Under the pieces are notes generated by a model that was not told where the DNA came from, did not search any database, and was given only the letters and a program-made list of their open reading frames with translations. Both the position numbers and the translations under genes were made by a program. Shown here piece after piece: positions 45,350-53,785 of a stretch of DNA of 64,000 nucleotides (its first letter is position 1; each line of letters starts with the position of its first letter). The DNA is from Botrimarina mediterranea (GTDB lineage Bacteria > Planctomycetota > Planctomycetia > Pirellulales > Lacipirellulaceae), in assembly GCF_007753265.1 (NCBI RefSeq), contig NZ_CP036349.1:2513363-2577362 (forward strand), written 5' to 3'.

Positions 45350-46471
45350 CTATTCCGAGACGACCTCGCCACCTTGTCGCGTCGATAACGCACGGTAGAC
45401 AACGTGCTCGATGGTCTCGGATACGAAGCCGACCGACCCGTCGCAGCGGGCAAAGTTGACGCCGCCGGGATGCAGGCTGCGGAAGCCCCGCATCAGGCCC
45501 CAGCACTGGCCGGGGTTGACGGCGCCGTTGCCGTCGATGCAGGCCCCGTCGGTGGTATAGTCGAAGTTGATTTCAATAGAAGTAACCGCCCAGTCGCCAT
45601 CGCTCGACCACGCGGCGCTGTTGCCGTCGATTGGTGAGGTTTCACCCATCAGGAAGGTTTGGCTTGTTCCATCCGTGATGGTTCGCATCTTGACGCCACC
45701 GTTGATATAGGTCGCGCGCCAAAACAGTCCCACACAGTCATCTCCTTCATAACAAGAGAATCGGGGGACGTAGCTCCAATCGGCCAGAGGTGTCGGCTCA
45801 TTCTCGTAGACGCCGTCTCCGGCATTTCCCTTGTAGCTCGTTGTCGCTACGAGAACTTGAGGGCCACGAGGCGCCTCCTGCCCCGAGTTGTAGGGAAACT
45901 GCTCGCCTGCGGCCGGGCCCGCCTTTGGGTCGGACGGACAGGAGAGCACCGCGGGCTGCTGACCGAGCGCCCTCGTGAACGGAGAGTTAAGATCGACGGT
46001 GTTATTCATTCCGAGATTGCCAGGACTACCGTTCCACCGTCCGTTGACTCCCTCGTTCGGCAAATCAAATTGATCGTAAAGCGATTGCTCTTCGATGAAC
46101 GGCAGCACGCGAACGATCCAGCCGCCTCCGTCGAGCCCATCTTTGGGGAGACCTAGATTGGCTCGCGATGTCCACTGAAAGGTTAGCGAACCGATATCGA
46201 CCCGTTGCGCGCTGTTGCCGTTGGCGCCACGATCTCCGCCGTCGTAATAGCTCTCATCGACTGGAAAGTGACCGTTTTGATCGTGGTAGTTGATCGTCGC
46301 CAGCGCGAGGTTCTTCATGTTGGAGACACACTGCATCCGCCGCGCTGCCTCACGGGCGGCCTGCACGGCCGGGAGCAGTAACGCCACCAGGATGCCGATG
46401 ATCGCGATGACGACCAGCAGCTCAACCAGCGTAAAGCCGTTGAACGGACGCTTCGATTGGATCGGAGGCAT
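45350..46471 (-). CDS. DUF1559 prepilin-like protein
   Basis: ATG 46471 opens [21 protein letters not shown], the expected short leader before the prepilin helix; the frame extends to 46612 but overlaps the end of the upstream PEP-CTERM gene. The protein has 373 residues. After [21 protein letters not shown] come the family's variable beta-rich body and the conserved C-terminal HPGGVNFARCDGSVGFVSETIEHVVY. It is the second gene after lacI on the minus strand and is followed by a lipoprotein and GH3, which mirrors the lipoprotein/DUF1559/GH43 set at 19355-22268. Confidence 0.92.
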   Translation of the reverse strand: MPPIQSKRPFNGFTLVELLVVIAIIGILVALLLPAVQAAREAARRMQCVSNMKNLALATINYHDQNGHFPVDESYYDGGDRGANGNSAQRVDIGSLTFQWTSRANLGLPKDGLDGGGWIVRVLPFIEEQSLYDQFDLPNEGVNGRWNGSPGNLGMNNTVDLNSPFTRALGQQPAVLSCPSDPKAGPAAGEQFPYNSGQEAPRGPQVLVATTSYKGNAGDGVYENEPTPLADWSYVPRFSCYEGDDCVGLFWRATYINGGVKMRTITDGTSQTFLMGETSPIDGNSAAWSSDGDWAVTSIEINFDYTTDGACIDGNGAVNPGQCWGLMRGFRSLHPGGVNFARCDGSVGFVSETIEHVVYRALSTRQGGEVVSE

Positions 46472-46596
46472 GGGGTCCCCTGCAGAACGAGAGGTTGGAG
46501 GCGCAGGAATACGGTGGGGCGGGGAAGCCGGGGATCGCCAGGCCAAGCCGGCGATCCCGCGGCGACCACCCCGCAGAGTTTCAGCCACACATCTGC

Positions 46597-47973
46597 TTAG
46601 CGCTGCCGGCAAGCCATGACGCCGGCGAGTATCGACATCAGGATTAGCACGCCAGCGGGCTCAGGAACGGACGACGCTTCGGGCGACGCATTCGACGCGC
46701 CGTAGTTGGCGGCCCACAGATCATAGCCCGCTTGCGTGTCGTCCGGAGAGTTGCCGTCACGCCACACGGTGTAGTCGGCGGCGTCGACGATGCCGTCGCC
46801 GTTGTAGTCGCCTTCGAGCGTTTGGATCTTCACGATCGAGAAGCGGACGATCTCGATCGCCAGGCCTTCGTTGGTGTTGGCCGCATCGGCCTGGATCTGC
46901 AGCTGGCTGAGGCCGAAGTTCTGTAGGCCATCGCCGCCATTCTCAAAATCGAAGGTCGTGACGATGCTCGACTCACTGCCGGTGCCGAGCGGCAGCGTGA
47001 ACGTTGCGAAGTCATCCGTGTTGAACGCCGAAGTCGGAACGATGAAGTTGTAGTCATCACTGCCGAGGCCGGGCCCGCTATCGTCGCCGTCATTGTCGCC
47101 CATCACGAGATTGAAGCTGTCTGCTGTATTATTAGGCAGCAGTTTAGCCTCGACTTCGATCTGGTACTCCGTCGCGTCGAACGACACGTTGAGCCCGTTG
47201 AAACCGATGCCGCCACCTTCTGCGGGCGTCGGACTCAGGGTGGTGTCGATGACAAAGTTGCCACTCGTCTGATCGACGACGCCCTCCTCACTAAAGGTGC
47301 CAAACGTGAACGTCTGACTTTGCGTGGTGTAGGTTGCGGGCGTCAACTCAATCAGCAATGGATTCTCGGGCAGCTCGGGGTCGATGACCTTCACGTGCTG
47401 TACGTCGATATTCAGCCGGGCGGAACTGCCGTACTCGCTCTGGATCTGCACCTGCCGGAGGCCGTAATTCTGGATCATGTCGCCGTCGGCTTGTTCAAAG
47501 CCGGCCTGGCGGAAGACGGGGCCCGGGTTGGTCAGTTGTTGCGTGACCGTGACGAACTCGCCGATAGGGAGCGAGCTGAGGTCGATGTAGAACTGGTATT
47601 CTTCGCCGACGCCCTCCCCGTCGTTGTCCGCCAGCACGACGCGGAAGTTGGTGGCGACGTTGTCTGGATTGACGCGGAGCAGGACCTCCAGCTGCGTCGT
47701 TTCGGCGTCGAAATCGGCGCTGATATCGGAGCCGACTCCTCCGAAGAGACCATTGGCGAGATCGATGTCTTCGGTGAGATCGAGAGCGAAGTAGCCGTTG
47801 CTGACGTCGAAATTGCCGAAGAAGTTGTCGTTAAAGTCGTCAAAACGGAATCCATTCGCCTGGAACTGAGGGACGTCCAGGGTAGCGAACGTCAGGCCAA
47901 AGGCGTTGTTCGCGAGGCAAGACGCCGCGAGCAACAGGCCGACGCCCGCGCGCTTTGCGATGCGGGTAAGCAT
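46597..47973 (-). CDS. PEP-CTERM protein with two related beta domains and a dockerin-like repeat
   Basis: The protein has 458 residues with a signal peptide (about 9-26). Two related domains of about 170 residues (about 40-205 and 225-385) each contain LRVNPDNVATNFRVVLADNDGEG or EAKLLPNNTADSFNLVMGDNDGDD, and MIQNYGLRQVQIQSE or GLQNFGLSQLQIQAD. I do not know a name for this domain; the duplicated Asp-rich loop could bind calcium and the fold could be a carbohydrate-binding sandwich. [20 protein letters not shown] and VPEPAGVLILMSILAGVMA end the protein. GGAG lies about 9 bases before the ATG. The leader contains a 13-base tandem repeat. It follows lacI by 153 bases. Confidence 0.8.
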   Translation of the reverse strand: MLTRIAKRAGVGLLLAASCLANNAFGLTFATLDVPQFQANGFRFDDFNDNFFGNFDVSNGYFALDLTEDIDLANGLFGGVGSDISADFDAETTQLEVLLRVNPDNVATNFRVVLADNDGEGVGEEYQFYIDLSSLPIGEFVTVTQQLTNPGPVFRQAGFEQADGDMIQNYGLRQVQIQSEYGSSARLNIDVQHVKVIDPELPENPLLIELTPATYTTQSQTFTFGTFSEEGVVDQTSGNFVIDTTLSPTPAEGGGIGFNGLNVSFDATEYQIEVEAKLLPNNTADSFNLVMGDNDGDDSGPGLGSDDYNFIVPTSAFNTDDFATFTLPLGTGSESSIVTTFDFENGGDGLQNFGLSQLQIQADAANTNEGLAIEIVRFSIVKIQTLEGDYNGDGIVDAADYTVWRDGNSPDDTQAGYDLWAANYGASNASPEASSVPEPAGVLILMSILAGVMACRQR

Positions 47974-47992
47974 GGTTGATCTCCGCTTGAGT

Positions 47993-48029
47993 AGAAGAGG
48001 CGTTGAGAAGAGGCGTTGAGAAGAGGCAT
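47993..48029. repeat. 13-base tandem repeat in the leader of the PEP-CTERM gene at 46597
   Basis: AGAAGAGGCGTTG occurs at 47993-48005 and again at 48006-48018, followed by a partial third copy AGAAGAGGCAT (48019-48029). The array ends 20 bases before the start codon on the minus strand. It may vary in copy number and affect leader structure. Confidence 0.75.
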
Positions 48030-48126
48030 CGCCGCAGAAAAGACACGCCGCTGAATCGCGTCACGAAGTTATTTGAAAGCCGGCTAAAGGAATCTCCTTC
48101 GTCATCGAGTTGTTGAGAAGCATCGA

Positions 48127-49125
48127 TTAGCGTGAAGACGGCGGCGCCGTCGTTCCACGGAGCACGAGTTGTTCGCGAACGACGGTGTTCTCATCGGTCG
48201 CTTCTTCTGGCGAAGCAATCCGTGCCGCGAGGCGCCGCGCGCCGATGCGGCCTAGCTCCGCCGTGTCGAATCCGATCACCGTCATCGGCGGCGTGGTGTA
48301 GCGTGTCGCCGAAATGTCGTTGAACGAGATCAAGCTCAGGTCGGTGGGGATCGCGACGCCGTTCACCCACGCGGCGTGCGTCAGCTCGAGCGCTTCGACA
48401 TGGCAGTAGCAGACCACCGCCGTGGGGGCGTCGGCGGAGAGGATGCGCTGCATAGCGTCTTCGGTGGTGCACCGCCAAACCTCGGCCTTCGACTCGAGCC
48501 CGGCGTCGCGCATGGCTTGCTCGAAGCCTTGGCGCCGTTCATGGATGCTGACGTGGTCGCGTATCGAGTCGTTGACGTACAGCGCGATCCGCTTGTGCCC
48601 CAATCCGATGAGGTGGCGAGCGGCGAGCTTGCCCCCCGCCACATCGTCGGCGACGACGTGCTGGAGCCCGCCGAACTTCTCGCCTAGCAGGATCGTAGGG
48701 AGCCGACCCGCCAAGACCAGCGGCTGGGCCGGTTCAGGGACGTGAAGCAGGAAGGCGAGGCCGTCCACAGCTCCGCCGAGCACCAGCTCTTTCCAATCGC
48801 TCGTCGCTGTGACGGGGACCAAGCGAAGGTCGTAGTTCTCTTCTTGAAGGGTCTCCGTGAACGAAGAGGCGATCTCGTTCATCGGGTCTTCGAAGATCCA
48901 TTTGGGGTTCGAGTAGAGCAGTCCGATCGTGTGAGTCTTCCCCCGCGAAAGGGCGCGGGCGCGCCAGTTGGGGCGGTAGCCAAGCTCCTCCGAGATCCGC
49001 AGGATCTCCCGCGCCTTGCGAGCGCTGCGTTCTTGAACGCCTTTCACATCGCCGCGCAGCACCCGCGCGACGGTGGAGGCGGAAACCCCGGCTCGTTCGG
49101 CGATTTCGTCGATCGTGACGGCCAT
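48127..49125 (-). CDS. LacI family transcriptional regulator
   Basis: The protein has 332 residues. The N-terminal helix-turn-helix is plain (TIDEIAERAGVSASTVARVLRG, about 4-25), followed by the hinge YRPNWRARALSRGKTHTIGLLYSN and a sugar-binding sensor domain to about residue 325. The protein represses or activates by binding a palindromic operator and responds to a small sugar. It is divergent from GH10-xylA across 342 bases that contain a good operator candidate, and it heads a minus-strand run (PEP-CTERM protein, DUF1559, lipoprotein, GH3). I infer control of xylan or xylo-oligosaccharide use. The ligand cannot be deduced. Confidence 0.92.
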   Translation of the reverse strand: MAVTIDEIAERAGVSASTVARVLRGDVKGVQERSARKAREILRISEELGYRPNWRARALSRGKTHTIGLLYSNPKWIFEDPMNEIASSFTETLQEENYDLRLVPVTATSDWKELVLGGAVDGLAFLLHVPEPAQPLVLAGRLPTILLGEKFGGLQHVVADDVAGGKLAARHLIGLGHKRIALYVNDSIRDHVSIHERRQGFEQAMRDAGLESKAEVWRCTTEDAMQRILSADAPTAVVCYCHVEALELTHAAWVNGVAIPTDLSLISFNDISATRYTTPPMTVIGFDTAELGRIGARRLAARIASPEEATDENTVVREQLVLRGTTAPPSSR

Positions 49126-49467
49126 CAGCGCGATGCGGGATAATGGTTGACGGTCAGAAGCCGAATCGGCGGCGCTGTCACTTGTCGGCAGGCCGGAAGC
49201 TTGGGAAGAGGTTTCTTGGAACGAGTCCGCTGGCGCGGGCTTTAGGGGATCTCACGCCACCCTGCCGCACAATACCGAGATTATGGCGGCTATCCAACAA
49301 TGTCAACTAAACTCGAAGGAATTTTGACACCGCTGGCAATTTGTGCCAAACTCCGCGTCGTAGTCGTGCCGTACCGTAGGTGGCGCCGGTCACCCAATTG
49401 GTCGTTCGGCCCGCTTATGCTTCTCTTCTCCTCGCCTTCTCTCGCCTTCTCCCCCGAGCCGCCATCG
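49126..49467. other. 342-base divergent control region between lacI and GH10-xylA
   Basis: No gene. The middle holds the LacI-type operator candidate (49324-49339) and an overlapping inverted repeat TGGCA-N5-TGCCA (49334-49348). TGTCAA (49301-49306) and TTGACA (49324-49329) form a further inverted pair. The frame of GH10 is open back to 49300, but the signal peptide begins at 49468, so the operator lies in the untranslated region. Confidence 0.55.
49324..49339 (+). promoter_or_regulatory. Candidate LacI-family operator
   Basis: TTGACACCGCTGGCAA is a 16-base imperfect palindrome with the central CG that most LacI-family operators share; five of seven positions match between the halves. It includes a TTGACA hexamer that could be a -35 element, though no clear -10 follows at 16-18 bases. 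It sits between the divergent lacI and GH10-xylA genes. The role is inferred from form and position. Confidence 0.45.
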
Positions 49468-51564
49468 ATGCGACGAATCCCGAGCAGTACGCGACGCTTG
49501 ACGTCTCGCCGGATCGCTAGGCTGGCGATCCTCTTTGGCGTGGTGTCCCTAGGCCTGACGTCCGCGGGCAGGGCGGCTGAGTACGTGCTCAGCGATTTCA
49601 ACAACTCTGGCTTCGAGTACACGTTCGACAACTTCAGCCAGACCATTGGTCCCACCTCGGTTAGGCTCCAGGACACCACCGACGGATGGGGCGGCGGCGG
49701 TTTTGGAGTCCCGCTCGACCTCAGTTCCTTTGCAGAGGGACGGCTAGTCGTCGACTTCACGCCATTGGCTGGCAACTCGGTCTCAACCTTCACGGTCGAG
49801 TTGATCGAACAAGGAAGCGGCGGCCAGACCACCAAGAGCGGCAAGTGGGACTTTGCCGTGGGCGGCTTGCCCGCCGGGGTCCCGACGCAGCTCGTCTCGA
49901 CGACGACGTTGTCCCAGCCGCTTTCGGGTATCGGCGACTTCGGCAGCCTCAACCTTTCCCAGCTGAGCCAGTGGCAGGTACTCGGCCAGTTCGGATCGTC
50001 GAGCCCGTTCGACATCCGCTTCGACCGGATCGCCGTCTCAACCGACACGGCGGCGCCGCCGGCTTACCCCGGGGCCGAGGCCGACGCGCCGTGGCGCGCT
50101 ACGGCCGCGTCGCGAATCGACGCCATTCGTAAGGCGGACCTGATCGTCAACGTCGTCGACCTGTCGGGCGCCCCCGTCCCGGGCGCGGCCGTGCATGTCG
50201 CTATGCAGCAGCATGATTTTGGTTTCGGCACGGCTGTCCAGGCGTTCCGCCTCCGTGACAACAATCCACAACACGACCAATACAAGGCCAAGACCACCGA
50301 GTTGTTCAACGTCGCGACGCTCGAGAACAACCTCAAGTGGCAGCCCTGGGAGGGCGAGTGGGGAGGGCAGTTTACGCAACAGGGCGCTATCAACGCTCTC
50401 GATTGGCTTGCGGATCAAGGGATCGACGCGCGCGGCCACGTCATGGTCTGGCCGGGAGCCGATAATTTGCCCAACGACATCCGCCAGATGCTCGCTGACA
50501 ACGACCTCACGCCAGCCGAGCAGCAGACGGTGCGGACGCGGATCGCCAACCACATCGCCGCCATCGGAGCGGCTACCAATGGCAGAGTTGTTGACTGGGA
50601 CGTCATCAACGAGACCCGCACCAACAATGACCTGATGCGCGAACTTGCCGAGGGGGACCAAGCCATGGTGACCTGGATGCAGCAAGCGGCCGCCGCGGCG
50701 CCGGGGACCGGGCTCTACATCAACGATTTCGGCATCCTCAACACGTGGGGCCGCGGCGCGAATCGCAACCAGTACTTCAACACCATCGAAGAGTTGCAAG
50801 CTGGCGGAGCCCCCGTGACCGGCGTGGGCTTCCAGGGCCACTTCACCGAGGGCGACATCATCGGCCCCGAGGAGGTCTGGCAAGTCCTCGATCAGTTTCA
50901 ACAGCTCGGCCTCGACATGCAGGTCACCGAGTTCGACCTCAACACCACCGACGAGCAGCTCCAAGCCGAGTACACCCGCGACTTCATGACGGCGGTGTTC
51001 GCGCACGAGGGCATGAACGCCTTCATCCAATGGGGCTTCTGGGAGGACGGTCACTGGCGCCCCGACGCCGCGATGTTCCGCAGCGATTGGTCGATCAAAC
51101 CCAACGGCGAGGCGTACATCGACCTCGTGTTCGACGAGTGGTGGACCGACGAGCAGGCCGCCGCCGACGCCGACGGCGCCGCGGCCGTCAGGGGCTTCAA
51201 CGGCGACTACGAAGTGACCGCGTCCGCCTCCGGCCAGAGTGTTTCGGTCGAGACGACGCTCAGCGATGGCGGCCAAAGCCTTACGATCACCGTGCCGATA
51301 CTCGTTGGCGACTACAACGCCGACGGCGTCGTCGACGCGGCGGACTACACCGTCTGGCGTGACAACCGCGGGTCAACGACCAGCCTCGCCGCCGACGGCG
51401 ACAACAACGGCGTCGTCGATGATAACGACTATGCGCTATGGCAATTGCGGTTCGGAGCGACAACGTCGGACGTCCCGGTAAGGGGGATCCCCGAGCCGGC
51501 CTGCGTAGCGATCGCCGCCTGTAGCGTTCTCATCGCTTCTTTGCTTCGCAATCATCGAAGCTAG
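49468..51564 (+). CDS. GH10 endo-beta-1,4-xylanase with N-terminal beta domain, dockerin-like repeats and PEP-CTERM
   Basis: ATG 49468 opens a signal peptide with a basic leader ([26 protein letters not shown], cut near GRAA). The protein has 698 residues. Residues about 38-192 form a beta-sandwich that resembles a carbohydrate-binding module ([18 protein letters not shown]). The GH10 barrel (about 225-590) carries acid/base E382 in [11 protein letters not shown] and nucleophile E488 in [22 protein letters not shown] and GHVMVWPG are typical. Dockerin-like repeats ([12 protein letters not shown] and [13 protein letters not shown]) and an [20 protein letters not shown] end follow. It should cut xylan at the cell surface, feeding xylA, which begins 49 bases downstream. 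Confidence 0.92.
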   Translation: MRRIPSSTRRLTSRRIARLAILFGVVSLGLTSAGRAAEYVLSDFNNSGFEYTFDNFSQTIGPTSVRLQDTTDGWGGGGFGVPLDLSSFAEGRLVVDFTPLAGNSVSTFTVELIEQGSGGQTTKSGKWDFAVGGLPAGVPTQLVSTTTLSQPLSGIGDFGSLNLSQLSQWQVLGQFGSSSPFDIRFDRIAVSTDTAAPPAYPGAEADAPWRATAASRIDAIRKADLIVNVVDLSGAPVPGAAVHVAMQQHDFGFGTAVQAFRLRDNNPQHDQYKAKTTELFNVATLENNLKWQPWEGEWGGQFTQQGAINALDWLADQGIDARGHVMVWPGADNLPNDIRQMLADNDLTPAEQQTVRTRIANHIAAIGAATNGRVVDWDVINETRTNNDLMRELAEGDQAMVTWMQQAAAAAPGTGLYINDFGILNTWGRGANRNQYFNTIEELQAGGAPVTGVGFQGHFTEGDIIGPEEVWQVLDQFQQLGLDMQVTEFDLNTTDEQLQAEYTRDFMTAVFAHEGMNAFIQWGFWEDGHWRPDAAMFRSDWSIKPNGEAYIDLVFDEWWTDEQAAADADGAAAVRGFNGDYEVTASASGQSVSVETTLSDGGQSLTITVPILVGDYNADGVVDAADYTVWRDNRGSTTSLAADGDNNGVVDDNDYALWQLRFGATTSDVPVRGIPEPACVAIAACSVLIASLLRNHRS

Positions 51565-51613
51565 TCGTTCAACTCCTTCACCTATCCTTGTAAGAGTCCT
51601 ACACAACACCTCC

Positions 51614-52927
51614 ATGCCCGCGTTCCCCGAAGTCGCGTCGTCGATCCCCTACGAAGGCCCCACGAGCCGCAACCCGCTGGCATTCAAGCACTACGACGCC
51701 GAAGCGGTGATCGAGGGCAAGCCGATGCGGGACCACCTGCGGTTCAGCGTCGTCTACTGGCACACGTTCCGCGGCGCCGGCAGCGACCCTTTCGGCCCCG
51801 GCACGATGGTGCGGCCGTGGGAGGACGGCACCGACAGCGTCGAGAACGCCAAGAACCGCGTGCGGGTCGCGTTCGAGTTCATTACGAAACTCGGCGCGCC
51901 GTACTACGCGTTCCACGACCGCGACGTGGCGCCCGAGGGGAAGACGCTCGCTGAGAGTCATAAGAACCTCGACGCGGTCGTTGCCGTGCTCAAGGAAGAG
52001 CAAGAGCGCACCGGCGTGAAGCTGTTGTGGGGCACCGCGAACTTGTTCAGCAACCCGCGTTACATGCACGGCGCGGCGACGAGCTGCAACGCCGAGGTCT
52101 TCGCGTACGGCGCGGCGCAGGTGAAGAAGGCGATCGAGGTGACGCACGAGCTCGGCGGCGAGGGCTACACGTTCTGGGGCGGCCGCGAGGGCTACCAGTG
52201 TTTGTGGAACACCGACATGAAGCGCGAGCAAGAACACCTCGCGCGGTTTCTGCATTTGGCGGTCGATCACGCCAAGTCTATCGGTTTCACTAAGCCGTTC
52301 TATATCGAGCCGAAGCCGAAGGAACCGACCAAGCACCAGTACGACTCGGACGCCGCCGCGTGCCTCAATTTCTTGCGACAGTACGACCTGTTGCCGTACT
52401 TCAAGCTCAACCTCGAAACGAACCACGCCACGCTTGCCGGGCACACGATGCAGCACGAGCTGGAGGTCGCCGGAGCGGCGGGCGCGCTCGGCTCGATCGA
52501 CGCCAACACGGGCGACCTCTTGCTCGGTTGGGACACGGACCAGTTCCCCACCGACATCTACGTGACGACGCAGTGCATGCATTCGATCCTCAAGTGGGGC
52601 GGGCTCACGACCGGCGGCGTCAACTTCGACGCCAAGGTCCGCCGCGAAAGCTTCGAGCCGATCGACCTGTTCTACGCCCACATCGGCGGCATGGACGCCT
52701 TCGCGCGCGGCCTCAAGATCGCCGCGGCGATGCGCGCCGATGGGCGGATCGAAGGAATGGTCCGCGACCGCTACACGAGTTGGGACAGCGGCCTGGGGGC
52801 CGAAATCGAGGCCGGCAAGCACTCGCTGGCTTCGCTCGAAGAGCTGATGCTAAAGAAGGGCGAAGCGGCGCCGAACGCCAGCGGGCGGCAGGAGTTGTTT
52901 GAGAATGTGATTAACGAGTACCTCTAG
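51614..52927 (+). CDS. xylA: Xylose isomerase
   Basis: The protein has 437 residues, close to the class II enzymes (about 440). Catalytic H101 and D104 lie in [13 protein letters not shown], at the same numbers as in E. coli XylA. Metal and substrate segments include [57 protein letters not shown] and [20 protein letters not shown]. It converts D-xylose to D-xylulose in the cytoplasm, using two divalent metal ions. It follows GH10 by 49 bases, so both are probably expressed together under the divergent LacI protein. No xylulokinase gene is in the window. It converges with TspO across 37 bases. Confidence 0.97.
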   Translation: MPAFPEVASSIPYEGPTSRNPLAFKHYDAEAVIEGKPMRDHLRFSVVYWHTFRGAGSDPFGPGTMVRPWEDGTDSVENAKNRVRVAFEFITKLGAPYYAFHDRDVAPEGKTLAESHKNLDAVVAVLKEEQERTGVKLLWGTANLFSNPRYMHGAATSCNAEVFAYGAAQVKKAIEVTHELGGEGYTFWGGREGYQCLWNTDMKREQEHLARFLHLAVDHAKSIGFTKPFYIEPKPKEPTKHQYDSDAAACLNFLRQYDLLPYFKLNLETNHATLAGHTMQHELEVAGAAGALGSIDANTGDLLLGWDTDQFPTDIYVTTQCMHSILKWGGLTTGGVNFDAKVRRESFEPIDLFYAHIGGMDAFARGLKIAAAMRADGRIEGMVRDRYTSWDSGLGAEIEAGKHSLASLEELMLKKGEAAPNASGRQELFENVINEYL

Positions 52928-52964
52928 CAGGGTTACGAACCCGACGACGACGCAGGCGAAGAGC

Positions 52965-53516
52965 TCACGGATTAAGTCGCCAGATTGCGAAGTTCAGATA
53001 CGCCGCAAACGTCACCCACGCCAAGTACGGCGTCATCAACAGGGCGGCGCCGTGCGAGTGCTTCCAGAACTGCCAAGTGGTGGCCGCGATTGCGAGCCAC
53101 AGTAAGGTAATCTCTGCGAATGCCCCTCCAGGCATTCGCAGTAAGAAGAAGACGCCAGACCAAGCGACGTTCAACGAGAGTTGCACAACGAACAGCGATA
53201 GCGGTCGTATCCCCGCTTGCCAACCGCTGCGACGCCATACCAACCACGCCGCGATTGCCATCAGCGTGTAGAGCGCCGACCAGACGGGCCCAAAGACCCA
53301 GTCAGGCGGCGATATTGGCGGTTTGCGAAGTGTTTGGTACCAGCCGCCGACCGACGAGGCCGTCAGCATCCCGCCGACGGCCGCGGCCGAGAAGCAGAGC
53401 AGGAGGAATCCCGCAAGTGCTGCGACCTGTCGCAACCACGACGGCATTGAGTGCTTCTCGCTCTGCGCGGCGGCGGGCGAGCTTCGATCGTCAGTAGCGC
53501 TTGGTTGGTCTTTCAT
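52965..53516 (-). CDS. tspO: TspO/MBR family membrane protein
   Basis: ATG 53516 is chosen over 53546 because the extra ten residues have no support; a third option begins at MPSWLRQ. The protein has 183 residues from 53516. After a polar N-terminus come five membrane helices: VAALAGFLLLCFSAAAVGGM, the segment VFGPVWSALYTLMAIAAWLVW, LSLFVVQLSLNVAWSGVFF, ITLLWLAIAATTWQFW and LMTPYLAWVTFAAYLNFAIWRLN. The signature PPDWVFGPVWSALYT and WSGVFFLLRMPG mark the family, which binds porphyrins and responds to oxygen or light in bacteria. Its link to the sugar locus is unclear. It ends 37 bases from the xylA stop, convergent. Confidence 0.92.
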   Translation of the reverse strand: MKDQPSATDDRSSPAAAQSEKHSMPSWLRQVAALAGFLLLCFSAAAVGGMLTASSVGGWYQTLRKPPISPPDWVFGPVWSALYTLMAIAAWLVWRRSGWQAGIRPLSLFVVQLSLNVAWSGVFFLLRMPGGAFAEITLLWLAIAATTWQFWKHSHGAALLMTPYLAWVTFAAYLNFAIWRLNP

Positions 53517-53594
53517 GTCGCTTTTCGACGAACGCCAAGTTGCCATCGTCGAGTTGCCGAATTGTAGCGGGAGATTCTTCTGAGAGTGTCGTTC

Positions 53595-53612
53595 GGCAAA
53601 GCAGCCTTTGCC
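53595..53612. terminator. Small hairpin between the persulfide dioxygenase and TspO genes
   Basis: GGCAAAG (53595-53601) and CTTTGCC (53606-53612) form a perfect 7-bp stem with a CAGC loop, in the 269-base gap downstream of the sulfide cassette and upstream of tspO. It lacks a T-tract, so it could be a weak terminator or a leader structure. Confidence 0.35.
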
Positions 53613-53785
53613 GTTGGTGGCGAGCTCTCTAAACGACGGTGGCAGTCGTCCGTCGTGTACAGCCTTGCCCGTATCGTTTCACGCTACCTGATGCGATCGA
53701 CCAGTGCCCTCTAGCTTGGATGATCGGACAGCCCGTTTGATTGTGATCGGTGCGCTGGTCGCGGTATCCTTGTCATGCGATAGGG

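Noticed and set aside
49300-49467. GH10 start at 49300
   Set aside because: The 56-residue extension lacks a signal peptide, overlaps the operator candidate, and a clear basic signal peptide starts at 49468.
51599-52822. Open frame of 407 codons on the minus strand across xylA
   Set aside because: Antisense shadow; xylA is unmistakable on the plus strand.
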